64,000 bases of DNA, from contig NZ_JOAP01000040.1 of NCBI RefSeq assembly GCF_000720475.1, positions 67,913 through 131,912 on the forward strand, written 5' to 3'. Shown in pieces: positions 9,751 through 20,681 of this stretch. Position 1 is the first letter of the stretch. Every line of letters begins with the position of its first letter. The notes below the pieces were generated by a model that was not told the origin of the DNA, ran no database searches, and saw nothing but the letters and a program-made list of their open reading frames with translations. This stretch comes from Streptomyces aureocirculatus (lineage in GTDB: Bacteria > Actinomycetota > Actinomycetes > Streptomycetales > Streptomycetaceae). The position numbers and the translations under genes were made by a program.

Positions 9751-12189
9751 GTGACAGTCAAGAGACGGACGTATCGAGCGGCCGCGGCTGCGGTGGCTCT
9801 CGCGGCGGCGACCGCGACGTTCTCGGCGTACGGAGTGGCGGCTGCCGACGACGGCGGGAGCGCCGCCAGGGCGTCCGCGTCGGACAAGGCGCCCGCCATC
9901 GACCGCCGCGATCCGGCGGACGCCAAGACCCATGTCGACCACGACCTCGAGGGGCCGTTCAGCAAGCAGCAGGCGCAGCATCGCAAGGCCGCCCTTGAAC
10001 AGGTCGTCGCGGGTGACGCCAAGGTTCAGAAGCGCGACGGGTCCAACGTCGTGAAGCTCGACGACAAGAAGTACGTCGAGCTGGGCCGGGAGAAGACCGA
10101 CAAGATCTTCACGATCCTGGTCGAGTTCGGGAACAAGGTGGACGACACCACCATGTACGACCCGGACGGTCCCGACGGGCCCGAGCAGCCGGTCAAGAAG
10201 TACGGCGGCGAGCCGGGTCCCGCGCACAACAAGATAGCCAAGCCGGACCGTGCGAAGGACAACAGCACGGCCTGGCAGGCGGACTACAACCAGAAGCACT
10301 TCAAGGACCTGTACTTCGGCAAGGGCAAGGACAGCAAGGGCAAGCCCAAGCACTCGCTGAAGACCTACTACGAGAAGACCTCCTCCGGCCGCTACTCGGT
10401 CGACGGCACGGTCTCCGACTGGGTCAAGGTCGACTACAACGAGGCCCGATACGGCTCCAACTACTGCGGCGACTCCAACTGCGCCAACGTGTGGGACGCG
10501 GTGCGCGACGGCACGACGGCCTGGGTCAAGGACCAGAAGGCCAAGGGCCGCACGGACGCGCAGATCAAGGCGGACCTCGCCAAGTACGACCTGTGGGACC
10601 GCTACGACTTCGACGGCGACGGCGACTTCAACGAGCCCGACGGGTACATCGACCACTTCCAGATCGTGCACGCGGGCGAGGACGAGTCCGCGGGCGGCGG
10701 CGCCGAGGGCGAGAACGCCCTGTGGGCGCACCGCTGGTACGCGTACGGCAACGACGCGGGCAAGACCGGTCCGGCGGACAACAAGTCCGGCGGCACCCAG
10801 ATCGGCGACTCGGGCATCTGGGTCGGCGACTACACGATGCAGCCGGAGAACGGCGGCCTCGGTGTCTTCGCCCACGAGTACGGCCACGACCTGGGCCTGC
10901 CCGACCTGTACGACACCACGGGCCAGGCCGAGAACTCGGTCGGCTTCTGGTCGCTGATGTCGGCGGGCTCCTGGCTCGGCACCGCCAAGAACGCCATCGG
11001 TGACCTGCCCGGCGACATGACCGCCTGGGACAAGTTCCAGTTGGGCTGGCTCGACTACGCCAAGGCCAAGGCCGCGACGACCTCCGAGCACAAGCTCGGC
11101 GTGGCGGAGTACAACACCCGGCACCGCCAGGCGCTCCTCGTCGACCTGCCCAAGAAGGCGGTCACCACCACGATCGTGAAGCCCGCCGCGGGCTCCAAGC
11201 AGTGGTGGAGCGACCAGGGTGACGACCTGAAGAACACCCTCACCCGCTCCGTGGACCTCACCGGCAAGTCCAAGGCCGAGCTCTCCCTCAAGGGCTGGTG
11301 GGACATCGAGGCCAACTACGACTACCTCTACACCGAGGTGTCCACCGACGGCGGCGCCAACTGGACGCCCGTCGACGGCAAGGCCGACGGCAAGCAGATC
11401 ACCCGTGACGCGGGCGACAAGCCGGCCCTGACCGGCGTCTCGACGAAGTACCAGAGCCTGGTCTTCCCGCTGGACGCCTACGCCGGCAAGAAGATCGACC
11501 TCCGCTTCCGCTACGCCACCGACGGCGGCACCGCGGGCAAGGGCTTCGCCGCCGACGCCCTCACGGTGACCGCGGACGGCGCCAAGCTGTTCGAGGACGG
11601 CGCCGAGGGCGACGACAACGGCTGGCGGACGAAGGGCTTCTCGCGCATCGGAGAGTCCTTCACCAAGAAGTACGACCAGTACTACCTCGCGGAGAACCGC
11701 CAGTACGTGTCGTACGACAAGACGCTGGAGAAGGGTCCGTACAACTTCGGCTTCTCCGCGTCGCGTCCCGACTGGGTCGAGCACTACCCCTACCAGACCG
11801 GCCTGATGATCTGGCAGTGGGACACCTCCCAGAAGGACAACAACGTCAGCCAGCACCCCGGCAAGGGTCTGATCCTGCCGGTCGACGCCCACGCCAAGCC
11901 GATGAAGTGGAAGGACGGCACGCTCCTGCGGAACAAGATCCAGCCGTTCGACGCGCCCTTCTCGAAGTACGCGACGGACGCGTTCACGCTGCACAACGCG
12001 GACGTGGCGCTCAAGATCAAGTCCAAGAAGGGCGTCCCGGTCTTCGACGACCGCAAGGGCACCTACTGGTACGCGGAGAACCCCACGGGAAGTGTCAAGG
12101 TCACTGACACCAACACTCGGATCAAGATCGTCAAGCAGCCGAAGGATGGCTCGACGATCACGGTCGAGGTGGGACGCTCCTCGAAGTAA
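9751..12189 (+). CDS. Secreted M6-family metalloprotease (immune inhibitor A type)
   Basis: An 812-residue secreted zinc protease. A Sec signal is present (MTVKRRTYRAAAAAVALA, then a hydrophobic stretch ending near AYGVAAA), followed by a pro-region and the M6 catalytic domain. The zinc motif HEYGHD falls at residues 375-380, inside GVFAHEYGHDLGLPDLYD. A beta-sandwich half follows with Ca-binding-like DGDGDF near residue 290. The GTG at 9751 has GGGGGAGG 10 bases upstream; the frame runs 77 codons further up without homology. S. coelicolor has a homologue at the same place (SCO2920, from memory). A strong hairpin follows the stop. Confidence 0.93.
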   Translation: MTVKRRTYRAAAAAVALAAATATFSAYGVAAADDGGSAARASASDKAPAIDRRDPADAKTHVDHDLEGPFSKQQAQHRKAALEQVVAGDAKVQKRDGSNVVKLDDKKYVELGREKTDKIFTILVEFGNKVDDTTMYDPDGPDGPEQPVKKYGGEPGPAHNKIAKPDRAKDNSTAWQADYNQKHFKDLYFGKGKDSKGKPKHSLKTYYEKTSSGRYSVDGTVSDWVKVDYNEARYGSNYCGDSNCANVWDAVRDGTTAWVKDQKAKGRTDAQIKADLAKYDLWDRYDFDGDGDFNEPDGYIDHFQIVHAGEDESAGGGAEGENALWAHRWYAYGNDAGKTGPADNKSGGTQIGDSGIWVGDYTMQPENGGLGVFAHEYGHDLGLPDLYDTTGQAENSVGFWSLMSAGSWLGTAKNAIGDLPGDMTAWDKFQLGWLDYAKAKAATTSEHKLGVAEYNTRHRQALLVDLPKKAVTTTIVKPAAGSKQWWSDQGDDLKNTLTRSVDLTGKSKAELSLKGWWDIEANYDYLYTEVSTDGGANWTPVDGKADGKQITRDAGDKPALTGVSTKYQSLVFPLDAYAGKKIDLRFRYATDGGTAGKGFAADALTVTADGAKLFEDGAEGDDNGWRTKGFSRIGESFTKKYDQYYLAENRQYVSYDKTLEKGPYNFGFSASRPDWVEHYPYQTGLMIWQWDTSQKDNNVSQHPGKGLILPVDAHAKPMKWKDGTLLRNKIQPFDAPFSKYATDAFTLHNADVALKIKSKKGVPVFDDRKGTYWYAENPTGSVKVTDTNTRIKIVKQPKDGSTITVEVGRSSK

Positions 12190-12224
12190 TTTGCGTCATC
12201 GCAGGTCATAGGCCTGTGTCCAGC

Positions 12225-12262
12225 CGATCGGCCGTCGCCCTCTAGCGGGCGGCGGCCGATCG
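12225..12262 (+). terminator. Hairpin terminator after the M6 protease gene
   Basis: Arms CGATCGGCCGTCGCCC (12225-12240) and its complement at 12247-12262 form a 16-bp stem with one G-U pair and a six-base loop, 36 bp after the stop codon. Confidence 0.8.
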
Positions 12263-12558
12263 TGTTTAGGTGCGTCCTGTGGTTCTCTTATTGACACGAC
12301 GTCTCACGGGGGTGTGACACAGCATGGCCGCAGGAGGTTTCTGCAAGCTGCCGAACGGCACCGTGGTGGTGGCGCTGACCCTGCCGGGACCACCGCCGGA
12401 CGGCACCGAGAAGGTCCGTGTGCTCGTGCACGCGGTGAACCGGGCGCGGGCCCTGACCAGGCTGCGCAACCTCGGTCTCCGGGCGGTCTATCTGCGCGGC
12501 AACGCACGCCCGCCCACACCGGACGAGGTCACGGCGGTGTTGCACCACCCGGACGGTC

Positions 12559-13752
<1,194 letters not shown>

Positions 13753-13928
13753 GGCATCACCTTTGGGGCTGGCGTTCGAGAAGGCCTCGGCAGACACATA
13801 CGTTCAAACGCCGGACAGGTGTTTAGCGCACGGCAGGAAGAAGAAGTCGTTCTTTCGCACAGGGCCAGGTGGGCCAATGCGGCTGTGCGGGTGAAGGCGG
13901 GCGCGCGAAGGGCTGGAGGACCGACTCG

Positions 13929-14063
13929 CCGGTGACCTGGAGGACCGGCTTGCCGGTGACCTGGAGGACCGGCTTGCCGGTGACCTGGAGGAGCGGCTTG
14001 CCGGTGACCTGGAGGAGCGGCTTGCCGGTGACCTGGAGGAGCGGCTTGCCGGTGACCTGGAGG
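13929..14063. repeat. Six 24-bp tandem repeats inside the nicotinamidase frame
   Basis: Copies of CCGGTGACCTGGAGG start at 13929, 13953, 13977, 14001, 14025 and 14049, exactly 24 bp apart, differing only at a C/G position (GGACCGG or GGAGCGG). The unit is a multiple of three and all frames are open through it. There are no spacers, so it is a minisatellite and not a CRISPR array. Confidence 0.95.
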
Positions 14064-14719
14064 GAGCAGTACGTGCGTACGGAAGCCCGCGCGCACCGCG
14101 TCGAGCGCGGTCGCCCGCACACAGTGGTCCGTGGCGATCCCCACCACGTCGACCTCCCGCACCTGCCGCTCCCGCAGCCACACGGCAGGCGAGAGCCCGT
14201 TCTCGTCGACGCCCTCGAAACCGCTGTAGGCGGCGGAGCGAGCGCCCTTGTCGAAGACGGCGTCGACCGCCCCGGACGCCACGGCGGGCGCGAAGTTCGG
14301 GTGGAAGCCGACGCCCTCCGTGCCCGCCACGCAGTGCGGCGGCCAGGAGTCGACGAAGTCGGGGTGGTCGGAGAAGTGGTCGCCGGGGTCGATGTGGTGG
14401 TCGCGGGTGGCCACGACATGGCGGTAGGCGACCGATGCCTGGCCAATGAGTTCGGTGATGGCGGCGGCCACGTCCGCGCCGCCCGGGACCGCCAGGCTGC
14501 CCCCTTCGCAGAAGTCGTTCTGTACATCTACGACGATCAGGGCGCGACGCATGGCGGGTTTCCTTAGCTAGCTGGATGAACCGAGCGTAGAGACTTCACG
14601 ACCGCAGCGGGAGAGGGCGTGGCGGGGCGCACGCGTTCACGGCGGGTACTCACGGGTAGGCACAGGCGGTCACACGCGGTGACACGTATGGAGTCGCGGG
14701 TGCTCCCACGGCCACAGGC

Positions 14720-14801
14720 ACTCCCACGCTCCCGGGAACTCCCACGCTCCCGGGAACTCCCACGCTCCCGGGAACTCGCACGCTCCCTGGCACTCCTCCG
14801 C
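14720..14801. repeat. 18-bp tandem repeats downstream of pncB
   Basis: Units of ACTCCCACGCTCCCGGGA begin at 14720, 14738 and 14756, with two degenerate units from 14774 running into the pncB stop codon. The CCCGGGA core could pair with itself, but no single clear terminator stem is visible. The 249-bp gap between nicotinamidase and pncB holds nothing else I can identify. Confidence 0.85.
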
Positions 14802-16139
14802 TCACAGGTACTCCGTGGGGATGACCGCGTCGCCGCGGGAGAGCTGGGTGGCGGACAGGGGCAGCAGGCCACGGGCCGCCGCGTGCCGCTCCCGCACCGT
14901 GTCGAGGGGCTCGCGGGCGATGACGTCGCCGCCCTTGACCAGCTCGACCTGGAGCAGGCTCTCGGCGAGCGCGGCGGGTACCGGACCGGTGCCGACGACC
15001 TCGGCCTCCGCGAACCCGTCCGCGTCCGTGCGCCGCGCCGCCCACTTGCGGCCGCCGTGCGAGGACTTCCCGCCGAGCGACTTCTTGGCGACGGGTTCGA
15101 GCGGGGCCTTCGGGTCGGCGGAGCGGGCGCGGGCGACCAGCTTGTAGACCATGGAGGCGGTGGGGTGCCCGGACCCCGTGACCAGTTGGGTGCCCACGCC
15201 GTAGGCGTCCACGGGCGCCGCCGCGAGGGAGGCGATCGCGTACTCGTCCAGGTCGGATGTGACCACGATCCTGGTGCCGGTCGCGCCGAGCTCGTCCAGT
15301 TCCTTGCGCACCCGGTGCGCCACGAGCAGCAGGTCGCCGGAGTCGATGCGGACGGCGCCGAGCTCGGGCCCGGCGATCTCCACGGCCATGCGGACGGCCT
15401 CGGTGACGTCGTAGGTGTCGACGAGGAGGGTGGTGCCGCGGCCGAGCGCGTCCACCTGGGCGCGGAAGGCGTCCCGCTCGCTGTCGTGCACCAGCGTGAA
15501 GGAGTGCGCGGAGGTGCCGACGGTCGGGATGCCGTAGCGGAACCCGGACGCCAGGTTGGAGGTGGTGGTGAAGCCGCCGACGTACGCGGCCCGGGACGCC
15601 GCGACCGCCGCGAGCTCGTGGGTGCGGCGGGCGCCCATCTCGATCAGCGGCCGCCCGCCCGCGGCGGAGGCCATCCGGGACGCGGCGGCCGCGATGGCCG
15701 AGTCGTGGTTGAGGATCGACAGGATCACGGTCTCCAGGAGCACGCACTCCGCGAAGCTGCCCTCGACCCTGAGGATCGGCGAGCCGGGGAAGTACACCTC
15801 GCCCTCGGGGTAGCCCCAGATGTCCCCGCCGAAGCGGTACGAGGCGAGCCATTCGAGCGTCCGGGCGTCCACCACGCCGCGCTCGCGCAGAAAGTCGAGG
15901 ACACCGGAGTCGAAGCGGAAGTTCTCGACCGCGTCCAGAACCCGCCCGGTGCCGGCCACCACGCCGTAGCGGCGGCCCTCGGGCAGTCTGCGGGTGAAGA
16001 CCTCGAAGACCGAGCGCCGGTCGGCGGTGCCGGAGCTCAGCGCGCCCTGGAGCATCGTCAACTCGTAGTGATCCGTGAAGAGCGCGGTGGAGGGGACGTC
16101 CACCGGCAGCCCCAAGTCATGCTGCTCCCCAAAGTTCAT
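14802..16139 (-). CDS. pncB: Nicotinate phosphoribosyltransferase
   Basis: This enzyme joins nicotinate and PRPP to give nicotinate mononucleotide, the step after nicotinamidase in NAD salvage. The 445-residue length is normal. Typical segments are [75 protein letters not shown], the PRPP-site [20 protein letters not shown] and [12 protein letters not shown] 16139 (MNFGEQ) is preferred; an in-frame ATG at 16160 is possible, and neither has a strong ribosome site. It is divergent from clpS. Confidence 0.95.
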   Translation of the reverse strand: MNFGEQHDLGLPVDVPSTALFTDHYELTMLQGALSSGTADRRSVFEVFTRRLPEGRRYGVVAGTGRVLDAVENFRFDSGVLDFLRERGVVDARTLEWLASYRFGGDIWGYPEGEVYFPGSPILRVEGSFAECVLLETVILSILNHDSAIAAAASRMASAAGGRPLIEMGARRTHELAAVAASRAAYVGGFTTTSNLASGFRYGIPTVGTSAHSFTLVHDSERDAFRAQVDALGRGTTLLVDTYDVTEAVRMAVEIAGPELGAVRIDSGDLLLVAHRVRKELDELGATGTRIVVTSDLDEYAIASLAAAPVDAYGVGTQLVTGSGHPTASMVYKLVARARSADPKAPLEPVAKKSLGGKSSHGGRKWAARRTDADGFAEAEVVGTGPVPAALAESLLQVELVKGGDVIAREPLDTVRERHAAARGLLPLSATQLSRGDAVIPTEYL

Positions 16140-16219
16140 GTCAAGAATGCTACCCCGCATCTCGTCACTCTGACGATTTCAGGGGTCCGTTTGTGCGGTG
16201 GGCCCCTCCGGGTGGCAGC

Positions 16220-16537
16220 ATGGGGCAGGTGAGTAGCGCTGCTCCCGTAGAGATCACCCGCCCGGACGCGGAAGAACAGACCTTCGCGGTCCCCGAGCCG
16301 GACGTGCCGTGGATCACGCTCGTGCACAACGACCCGGTCAACCTCATGAGCTACGTGACCTATGTCTTCCAGTCGTACTTCGGGTACTCGAAGGAGAAGG
16401 CCACCAAGCTGATGATGGACGTGCACCACAAGGGCCGGGCGGTCGTCTCCAGCGGCAGCCGCGAGGAGATGGAACGCGACGTGCAGGCGATGCACGGATA
16501 CGGGCTGTGGGCAACGCTCCAGCAGGACCGGAAGTAG
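16220..16537 (+). CDS. clpS: ClpS, Clp protease adaptor
   Basis: ClpS delivers N-degron substrates to the ClpC/ClpP protease. About 105 residues, with the conserved core [27 protein letters not shown] and [14 protein letters not shown], which together line the N-end residue pocket (Asp/Asn in HNDPVN and Met in LMMDVH). ATG 16220 and GTG 16229 are both plausible starts. The DUF2017 gene follows 11 bp downstream, an arrangement standard in actinobacteria. Confidence 0.95.
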   Translation: MGQVSSAAPVEITRPDAEEQTFAVPEPDVPWITLVHNDPVNLMSYVTYVFQSYFGYSKEKATKLMMDVHHKGRAVVSSGSREEMERDVQAMHGYGLWATLQQDRK

Positions 16538-16548
16538 CGACGCGACTG

Positions 16549-17154
16549 ATGCCAGGACACTTCGAACCGATCCCGGGGGGCGGCGCCGCCGTCGCGCTCG
16601 ACGAGGTCGAGATCTCGATCATCCGCTCGCTCGCCGTGCAGCTCCTGGAGCTGATCGGCCCGGGCGAGGAGCCCGCGGGCGACGACGGCGATCCGCTCGC
16701 GGAGCTGTTCGCGGAAGGACCGAGCGAGCCGCCCGCCGACCCGGTCCTGAAGCGCCTGCTCCCGGACGCGTACGGCGGTCCCGGCAGCGAGGGCTCCCTG
16801 GAGAGGGCCGACGAGCTGCGCGCCTACTCCGCCGAGTTCCGGCGGTTCACGGAGAACGATCTGCGGGCCCGCAAGCGGGACGACGCGCTCACCGTGATCC
16901 GCTCCCTGGACGCGCTCACGGTGGCGGGCGAGGGCGGTGCCGTCCTGAAGCTGTCCGCCGACGATTCGCGGTCCTGGCTCGGCTCGCTCAACGATCTGCG
17001 CCTCGCGATCGGCGCCCGGCTCGACGTCACGGACGAGGAGGACACGGACATCCTCTACCGGCTGCCGGACACCGACCCGCGCAAGCCCATGGTGATGGCC
17101 TATCTGTGGCTCGGCGGCCTCCAGGAGACACTCGTCGAGACGCTGCTGCCGTGA
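16549..17154 (+). CDS. DUF2017 domain protein
   Basis: A 201-residue soluble alpha-helical protein (VALDEVEISIIRSLAVQLLELI; RRFTENDLRARKRDDALTVIRSLD; PMVMAYLWLGGLQETLVETLLP). DUF2017 proteins nearly always follow clpS in actinomycetes, so a role with the Clp adaptor is likely by association, though no activity is established. ATG 16549 follows clpS by 11 bp, suggesting co-transcription. Confidence 0.88.
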   Translation: MPGHFEPIPGGGAAVALDEVEISIIRSLAVQLLELIGPGEEPAGDDGDPLAELFAEGPSEPPADPVLKRLLPDAYGGPGSEGSLERADELRAYSAEFRRFTENDLRARKRDDALTVIRSLDALTVAGEGGAVLKLSADDSRSWLGSLNDLRLAIGARLDVTDEEDTDILYRLPDTDPRKPMVMAYLWLGGLQETLVETLLP

Positions 17155-17497
17155 CGGTTTCCTGACCGGCGTGTGACGCCTTTTTGAAGATCATGCACGT
17201 CCGCTCAACGGGTGCTCAAATCCGCATAACGATCCTGTCACCTCGTTGTCCTGGTTCGTGGCGTCGAGGGAACTTTGTCCGCTTCTTCCTGTGGTGTGTG
17301 CCACATAAGGCTCATTCGATCACTGTGGCGGCCGTGATAAATCTTCACGACCGCTCGGTGACGCCACCCATGTCACCGGGGGCGCCAGGGACCGGCAGAC
17401 CGTCGGCGGCACTCCATCACCATCCGGGGGGATCAGGACCTGGTCCGCGGCGAAACCGCAGTTCGCGGCGCGGATCAGCATGGAGAAAGGCGTCACC
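17155..17497. other. Long leader upstream of the amino-acid permease gene
   Basis: A 343-bp region without a credible gene. It is relatively AT-rich at 17180-17345. The last part has GGAGAAAGG (17483-17491), the likely ribosome site for ATG 17498. A short in-frame ATG at 17480 precedes that site and is rejected as the start. No riboswitch signature was recognised. Confidence 0.5.
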
Positions 17498-18997
17498 ATG
17501 ACCTCAGTGCAGGTCGAAGAGCACCACGACGAGCACGGCGGCAATGGTGCCGCGGGCGCCGGCGGGGCCGGCGACAGCGAGGGCTATCAGCGCGGGCTCG
17601 GAGCCCGGCAGATCCAGATGATCGCGATCGGCGGTGCCATCGGCACCGGCCTGTTCCTCGGCGCGGGCAAAGCCATCCACAAGGCGGGCCCGAGCCTCAT
17701 CCTCGCGTACGCGATCGCGGGTCTCGTCATCTTCTTCATCATGCGCGCGCTCGGCGAGCTCTTGATGTACCGCCCCGTCTCGGGTTCGTTCTCGGAGTAC
17801 GCCCGCGAGTTCGTCGGCCCCTTCTTCGGGTTCGTGACCGGCTGGACGTACTGGCTCTTCTGGGTCGTCACCGGCATCACGGAAGTCACCGCGGCGGCCC
17901 AGTACATGCAGTACTGGACCCATGGCTCGGTCCCGCAATGGGCCTACGCCCTGATCTTCACCGTCATCCTGTACGGCGCCAACCTGATCTCCGTGAAGCT
18001 CTTCGGCGAGCTCGAGTTCTGGTTCTCCATGGTCAAGGTCACCGCCATCATCGGCATGATCCTCATCTGTGCCGGCATCCTCACCATCGGCTTCTCCGAC
18101 GCCGGTGACACCGCCACCGTCTCGCACCTGTGGGACAACGGCGGCTTCTTCCCCAACGGCATCGGCAACACGCTGATGACCCTGCAGATCGTGATGTTCG
18201 CCTTCCTCGCCGTCGAGCTGGTCGGCGTCACCGCGGGCGAGTCCAAGGACCCGAAGAAGACCCTGCCCAAGGCGATCAACACCGTGCCGTGGCGCATCGC
18301 CGTCTTCTACGTCGGCGCCCTCATCATGATCCTTTCGGTCGTGCCGTGGACGCACTTCCAGCCGGGCGTCTCCCCGTTCGTCGCCGCCTTCGAGCAGATG
18401 GGCCTCGGTGTCGGCGCCGCCATCGTGAACTTCGTGGTCCTGACGGCCGCGCTCTCCTCCTGCAACTCGGGCATGTACTCCACCGGCCGTATGCTGCGCG
18501 ACCTCGCGCTCAACGGCCAGGGCCCGAAGTTCTTCACCAAGCTCACCAAGAACGGCCTGCCGCTCGTCGGCACCACCGCCTCCGCCGCCCTGATGCTCGT
18601 CGGCGTGTGGATCAACTACCAGTGGCCGGGTGAGGCGTTCAACTACGTCGTCTCCTTCGCCACCATCTCCGGCATGTGGGCCTGGATCATGATCCTGGTG
18701 TCCCAGATCAACTACCGCCGCAAGGCCGACCGCGGCATCCTGCCGCAGTCCAGCTTCCGCGCGCCGGGTGCCCCGTACACCAGTTGGTTCGCGCTCGCCT
18801 TCATCGGCATGGTCATCGTGATGATGGGCATCGACAAGGACGCCAGGATCTCGCTGTACTGCGCCCCGATCTGGGCCGCCATCCTGTGCGTGTCCTACCT
18901 GGTCCTGAAGAGCCGCAACCCGGACGCCGCCGCCTTCAAGAAGCGCGAGCACGGCGGCCCCGCGGCCGAGACCGGCGCGAAGCTCAGCAAGGACTGA
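17498..18997 (+). CDS. Amino-acid permease, APC superfamily
   Basis: A 499-residue transporter with twelve predicted helices. The first carries the family motif QIQMIAIGGAIGTGLFLGAG, and GELLMYRPVSGSFSEYAREFVGP follows helix 2; both are diagnostic of the AAT subgroup (asparagine, GABA, aromatic or proline/lysine permeases). An acidic, glycine-rich cytoplasmic head (residues 1-35) precedes it. Substrate cannot be assigned from sequence; it resembles AnsP/GabP types. It is monocistronic, ending with a hairpin at 19031-19065. Confidence 0.9.
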   Translation: MTSVQVEEHHDEHGGNGAAGAGGAGDSEGYQRGLGARQIQMIAIGGAIGTGLFLGAGKAIHKAGPSLILAYAIAGLVIFFIMRALGELLMYRPVSGSFSEYAREFVGPFFGFVTGWTYWLFWVVTGITEVTAAAQYMQYWTHGSVPQWAYALIFTVILYGANLISVKLFGELEFWFSMVKVTAIIGMILICAGILTIGFSDAGDTATVSHLWDNGGFFPNGIGNTLMTLQIVMFAFLAVELVGVTAGESKDPKKTLPKAINTVPWRIAVFYVGALIMILSVVPWTHFQPGVSPFVAAFEQMGLGVGAAIVNFVVLTAALSSCNSGMYSTGRMLRDLALNGQGPKFFTKLTKNGLPLVGTTASAALMLVGVWINYQWPGEAFNYVVSFATISGMWAWIMILVSQINYRRKADRGILPQSSFRAPGAPYTSWFALAFIGMVIVMMGIDKDARISLYCAPIWAAILCVSYLVLKSRNPDAAAFKKREHGGPAAETGAKLSKD

Positions 18998-19030
18998 CCT
19001 CGGCGTCGAGCTCCGTACGTCCAGCATGCG

Positions 19031-19065
19031 GGCGGCCCCGTACCACACTTCGGTACGGGGCCGCC
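19031..19065 (+). terminator. Terminator hairpin after the permease gene
   Basis: A perfect 14-bp stem (GGCGGCCCCGTACC, 19031-19044, with its complement at 19052-19065) and a 7-base loop lies between the permease stop and the JAMM protease start. Confidence 0.8.
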
Positions 19066-19086
19066 CTGCTGCTTATCCTGGCCGAC

Positions 19087-19509
19087 ATGCTGACCATCAC
19101 CCAGGCCCTCCACGACCAGATCGTCGCGCACGCGCGCAAGGACCACCCCGACGAGGCCTGCGGCGTCGTCGCGGGCCCCGCGGGCACCGACCGCCCGGAG
19201 CGGTTCGTCCCGATGCTGAACGCGGCCCGCTCGCCCACGTTCTACGAGTTCGACTCCGCCGATCTGCTCAAGCTGTACCGCGACCTCGACGACCGCGACG
19301 AGGACCCGGTGGTCATCTACCACTCGCACACCGCGACCGAGGCCTACCCCTCCCGCACCGACATCTCGTACGCCAACGAGCCCGGCGCGCACTACGTCCT
19401 GGTCTCCACCGCGGACACCGACGACGCGGGCCCCTTCCAGTTCCGCTCGTTCCGGATCGTCGAGGGTGAGGTCACCGAGGAGGAGGTCCGGGTCGTACCG
19501 GCATACTGA
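19087..19509 (+). CDS. mec: JAMM/MPN metalloprotease, CysO-cysteine peptidase (Mec type)
   Basis: A 140-residue Mov34/MPN+ zinc protease. The JAMM set is complete: Glu23 (DEACG) and His79-x-His81, seven residues, Ser89, two residues, Asp92 (HSHTATEAYPSRTD). In Mycobacterium tuberculosis the homologue releases cysteine from the CysO-cysteine adduct made by CysM. Here cysO and cysM lie 3.8 kb downstream on the same strand, with a B12-transport operon in between. The enzyme may also trim the two residues after the CysO Gly-Gly. ATG 19087 begins the homology. Confidence 0.9.
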   Translation: MLTITQALHDQIVAHARKDHPDEACGVVAGPAGTDRPERFVPMLNAARSPTFYEFDSADLLKLYRDLDDRDEDPVVIYHSHTATEAYPSRTDISYANEPGAHYVLVSTADTDDAGPFQFRSFRIVEGEVTEEEVRVVPAY

Positions 19510-19514
19510 GCATG

Positions 19515-19640
19515 ACCTTTGAGGCGGCAGGACCCAGGAAGCCGGTGCGAATCCGGCGCGGTCCCGCCACTGTGACCGGCCCGCGTCCGCGCGGTCCGTG
19601 AGCCAGGAACTGGCCTGCCGCCCTCTCCCACCTGACGCAG
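19515..19640 (+). promoter_or_regulatory. Cobalamin riboswitch
   Basis: The region has GAAGCCGGTGCGAATCCGGC, CGGTCCCGCCACTGTGA and the B12 box AGCCAGGAACTGGCCTGCC (19601-19619), the invariant landmarks of the adenosylcobalamin aptamer. It ends shortly before a small hairpin (CAGGGGA 19638-19644 with TCCCCTG 19653-19659) that abuts the ribosome-binding site GGAGGAGG of btuF. That geometry suggests translational control. It shows the ABC operon below is for B12 or a cobalamin precursor, not a siderophore. Confidence 0.95.
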
Positions 19641-19676
19641 GGGACGCGGAAATCCCCTGGAGGAGGCCGCGCCGCC

Positions 19677-20681
19677 ATGCTCTCGCGCCGTACCCGCCCG
19701 CTCACGCACGCCCTCACCGCCGCGGCGATGCTGATCCCCCTCGCCGCATGCTCCTCGTCGGACTCCGGCTCCGGCTCCGACGACGCCGGGAAAGCCGGGG
19801 CGTCCGCCGCCGGATTCCCGTACACCGTCACCAACTGCGGTGAGAAGACCACGTACGAAGCGCCCCCGAAGCGCGCCGTCACCATGAACCAGCACGTGAC
19901 GGAGATCCTCCTCGCGCTCGGCCTCCAGGACCGCGTCGCCGGGACCGCCTACCTCGACGACAAGATCCTCCCCAAGTACGAGAAGGCCTACAAGTCCCGC
20001 CCGGTGCTCGCCAAGGAGTACCCCTCCTACGAGAAGCTCCTGTCCGTCAACCCCGACTTCGTGTACGGCGGTTACGCGAGCGCCTTCACGGCGGGCGAAG
20101 GACGCTCGCGCCAGGCCCTCGCCAAGTCCGGCATCAAGTCCCGGCTCACCATCGAGGGCTGCGCCAAGAAGTCCGTCACCATGGACGACCTCTACCGCGA
20201 GGTGCGCGAGGTCGGCGCCACCTTCGGCGTCCGTGACCGGGCCGAGAAGTGGATCCGCGACGCCAAGGACGAACTGGCCGCCACGGCGAAGAAGTCCGCC
20301 GAGTCCACGAAGGACGGCGAGCCGCCCGCGGTCTTCGTGTACGACAGCGGCGACAAGACGGCGTTCACCGCGGGCGGCCGGGGCATCGGCAACGACATCA
20401 TCGAGCGCGCCGGCGGCCGCAACATCATGTCCGACCTCGACAAGTCCTTCGGCGACGCCTCCTGGGAGACCGTCGTGGACCGCCGCCCGGACGTGATCGT
20501 GATCTACGACTACGGCGCCTCCACCGTCGCCCAGAAGAAGAAGCGCCTCCTCGACGACCCTGCCCTCAAGGACGTCCCCGCCGTCAAGAACAAGCGGTTC
20601 GCCGTGCTGCCGCTGTCGGATGTGGTCCTTGGGGTGCGGGCACCGGGGGCGGTGCGGAAGCTGGCGGAGCAGTTGCGGTGA
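19677..20681 (+). CDS. btuF: Cobalamin ABC transporter substrate-binding lipoprotein
   Basis: A 334-residue lipoprotein with signal and lipobox LAAC (Cys25), then a Ser/Gly linker and a cluster-C binding domain (TVTNCGEKTTYEAPPKRAVTMNQHVTEILLALGL; NPDFVYGGYASAF; DRRPDVIVIYDYGA). Such domains bind vitamin B12 or siderophores; the upstream cobalamin riboswitch points to B12. The ATG at 19677 follows a strong GGAGGAGG. The stop overlaps the permease start as GTGA. Confidence 0.9.
   Translation: MLSRRTRPLTHALTAAAMLIPLAACSSSDSGSGSDDAGKAGASAAGFPYTVTNCGEKTTYEAPPKRAVTMNQHVTEILLALGLQDRVAGTAYLDDKILPKYEKAYKSRPVLAKEYPSYEKLLSVNPDFVYGGYASAFTAGEGRSRQALAKSGIKSRLTIEGCAKKSVTMDDLYREVREVGATFGVRDRAEKWIRDAKDELAATAKKSAESTKDGEPPAVFVYDSGDKTAFTAGGRGIGNDIIERAGGRNIMSDLDKSFGDASWETVVDRRPDVIVIYDYGASTVAQKKKRLLDDPALKDVPAVKNKRFAVLPLSDVVLGVRAPGAVRKLAEQLR

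Noticed and set aside
9616..11994. A minus-strand frame of 792 codons opposite the M6 protease gene.
   Set aside because: The protease on the plus strand has signal peptide, zinc motif and ribosome site; the antisense translation is Val/Leu/Arg-rich without motifs.
13929..14063. Regular 24-bp repeats considered as a CRISPR array.
   Set aside because: The copies are directly adjacent with no unique spacers and no cas genes are near; it is a coding minisatellite.
17184..17501. A 105-codon plus-strand frame in the permease leader.
   Set aside because: It crosses the promoter and ribosome-site region, has no recognisable features and overlaps the permease start out of frame.
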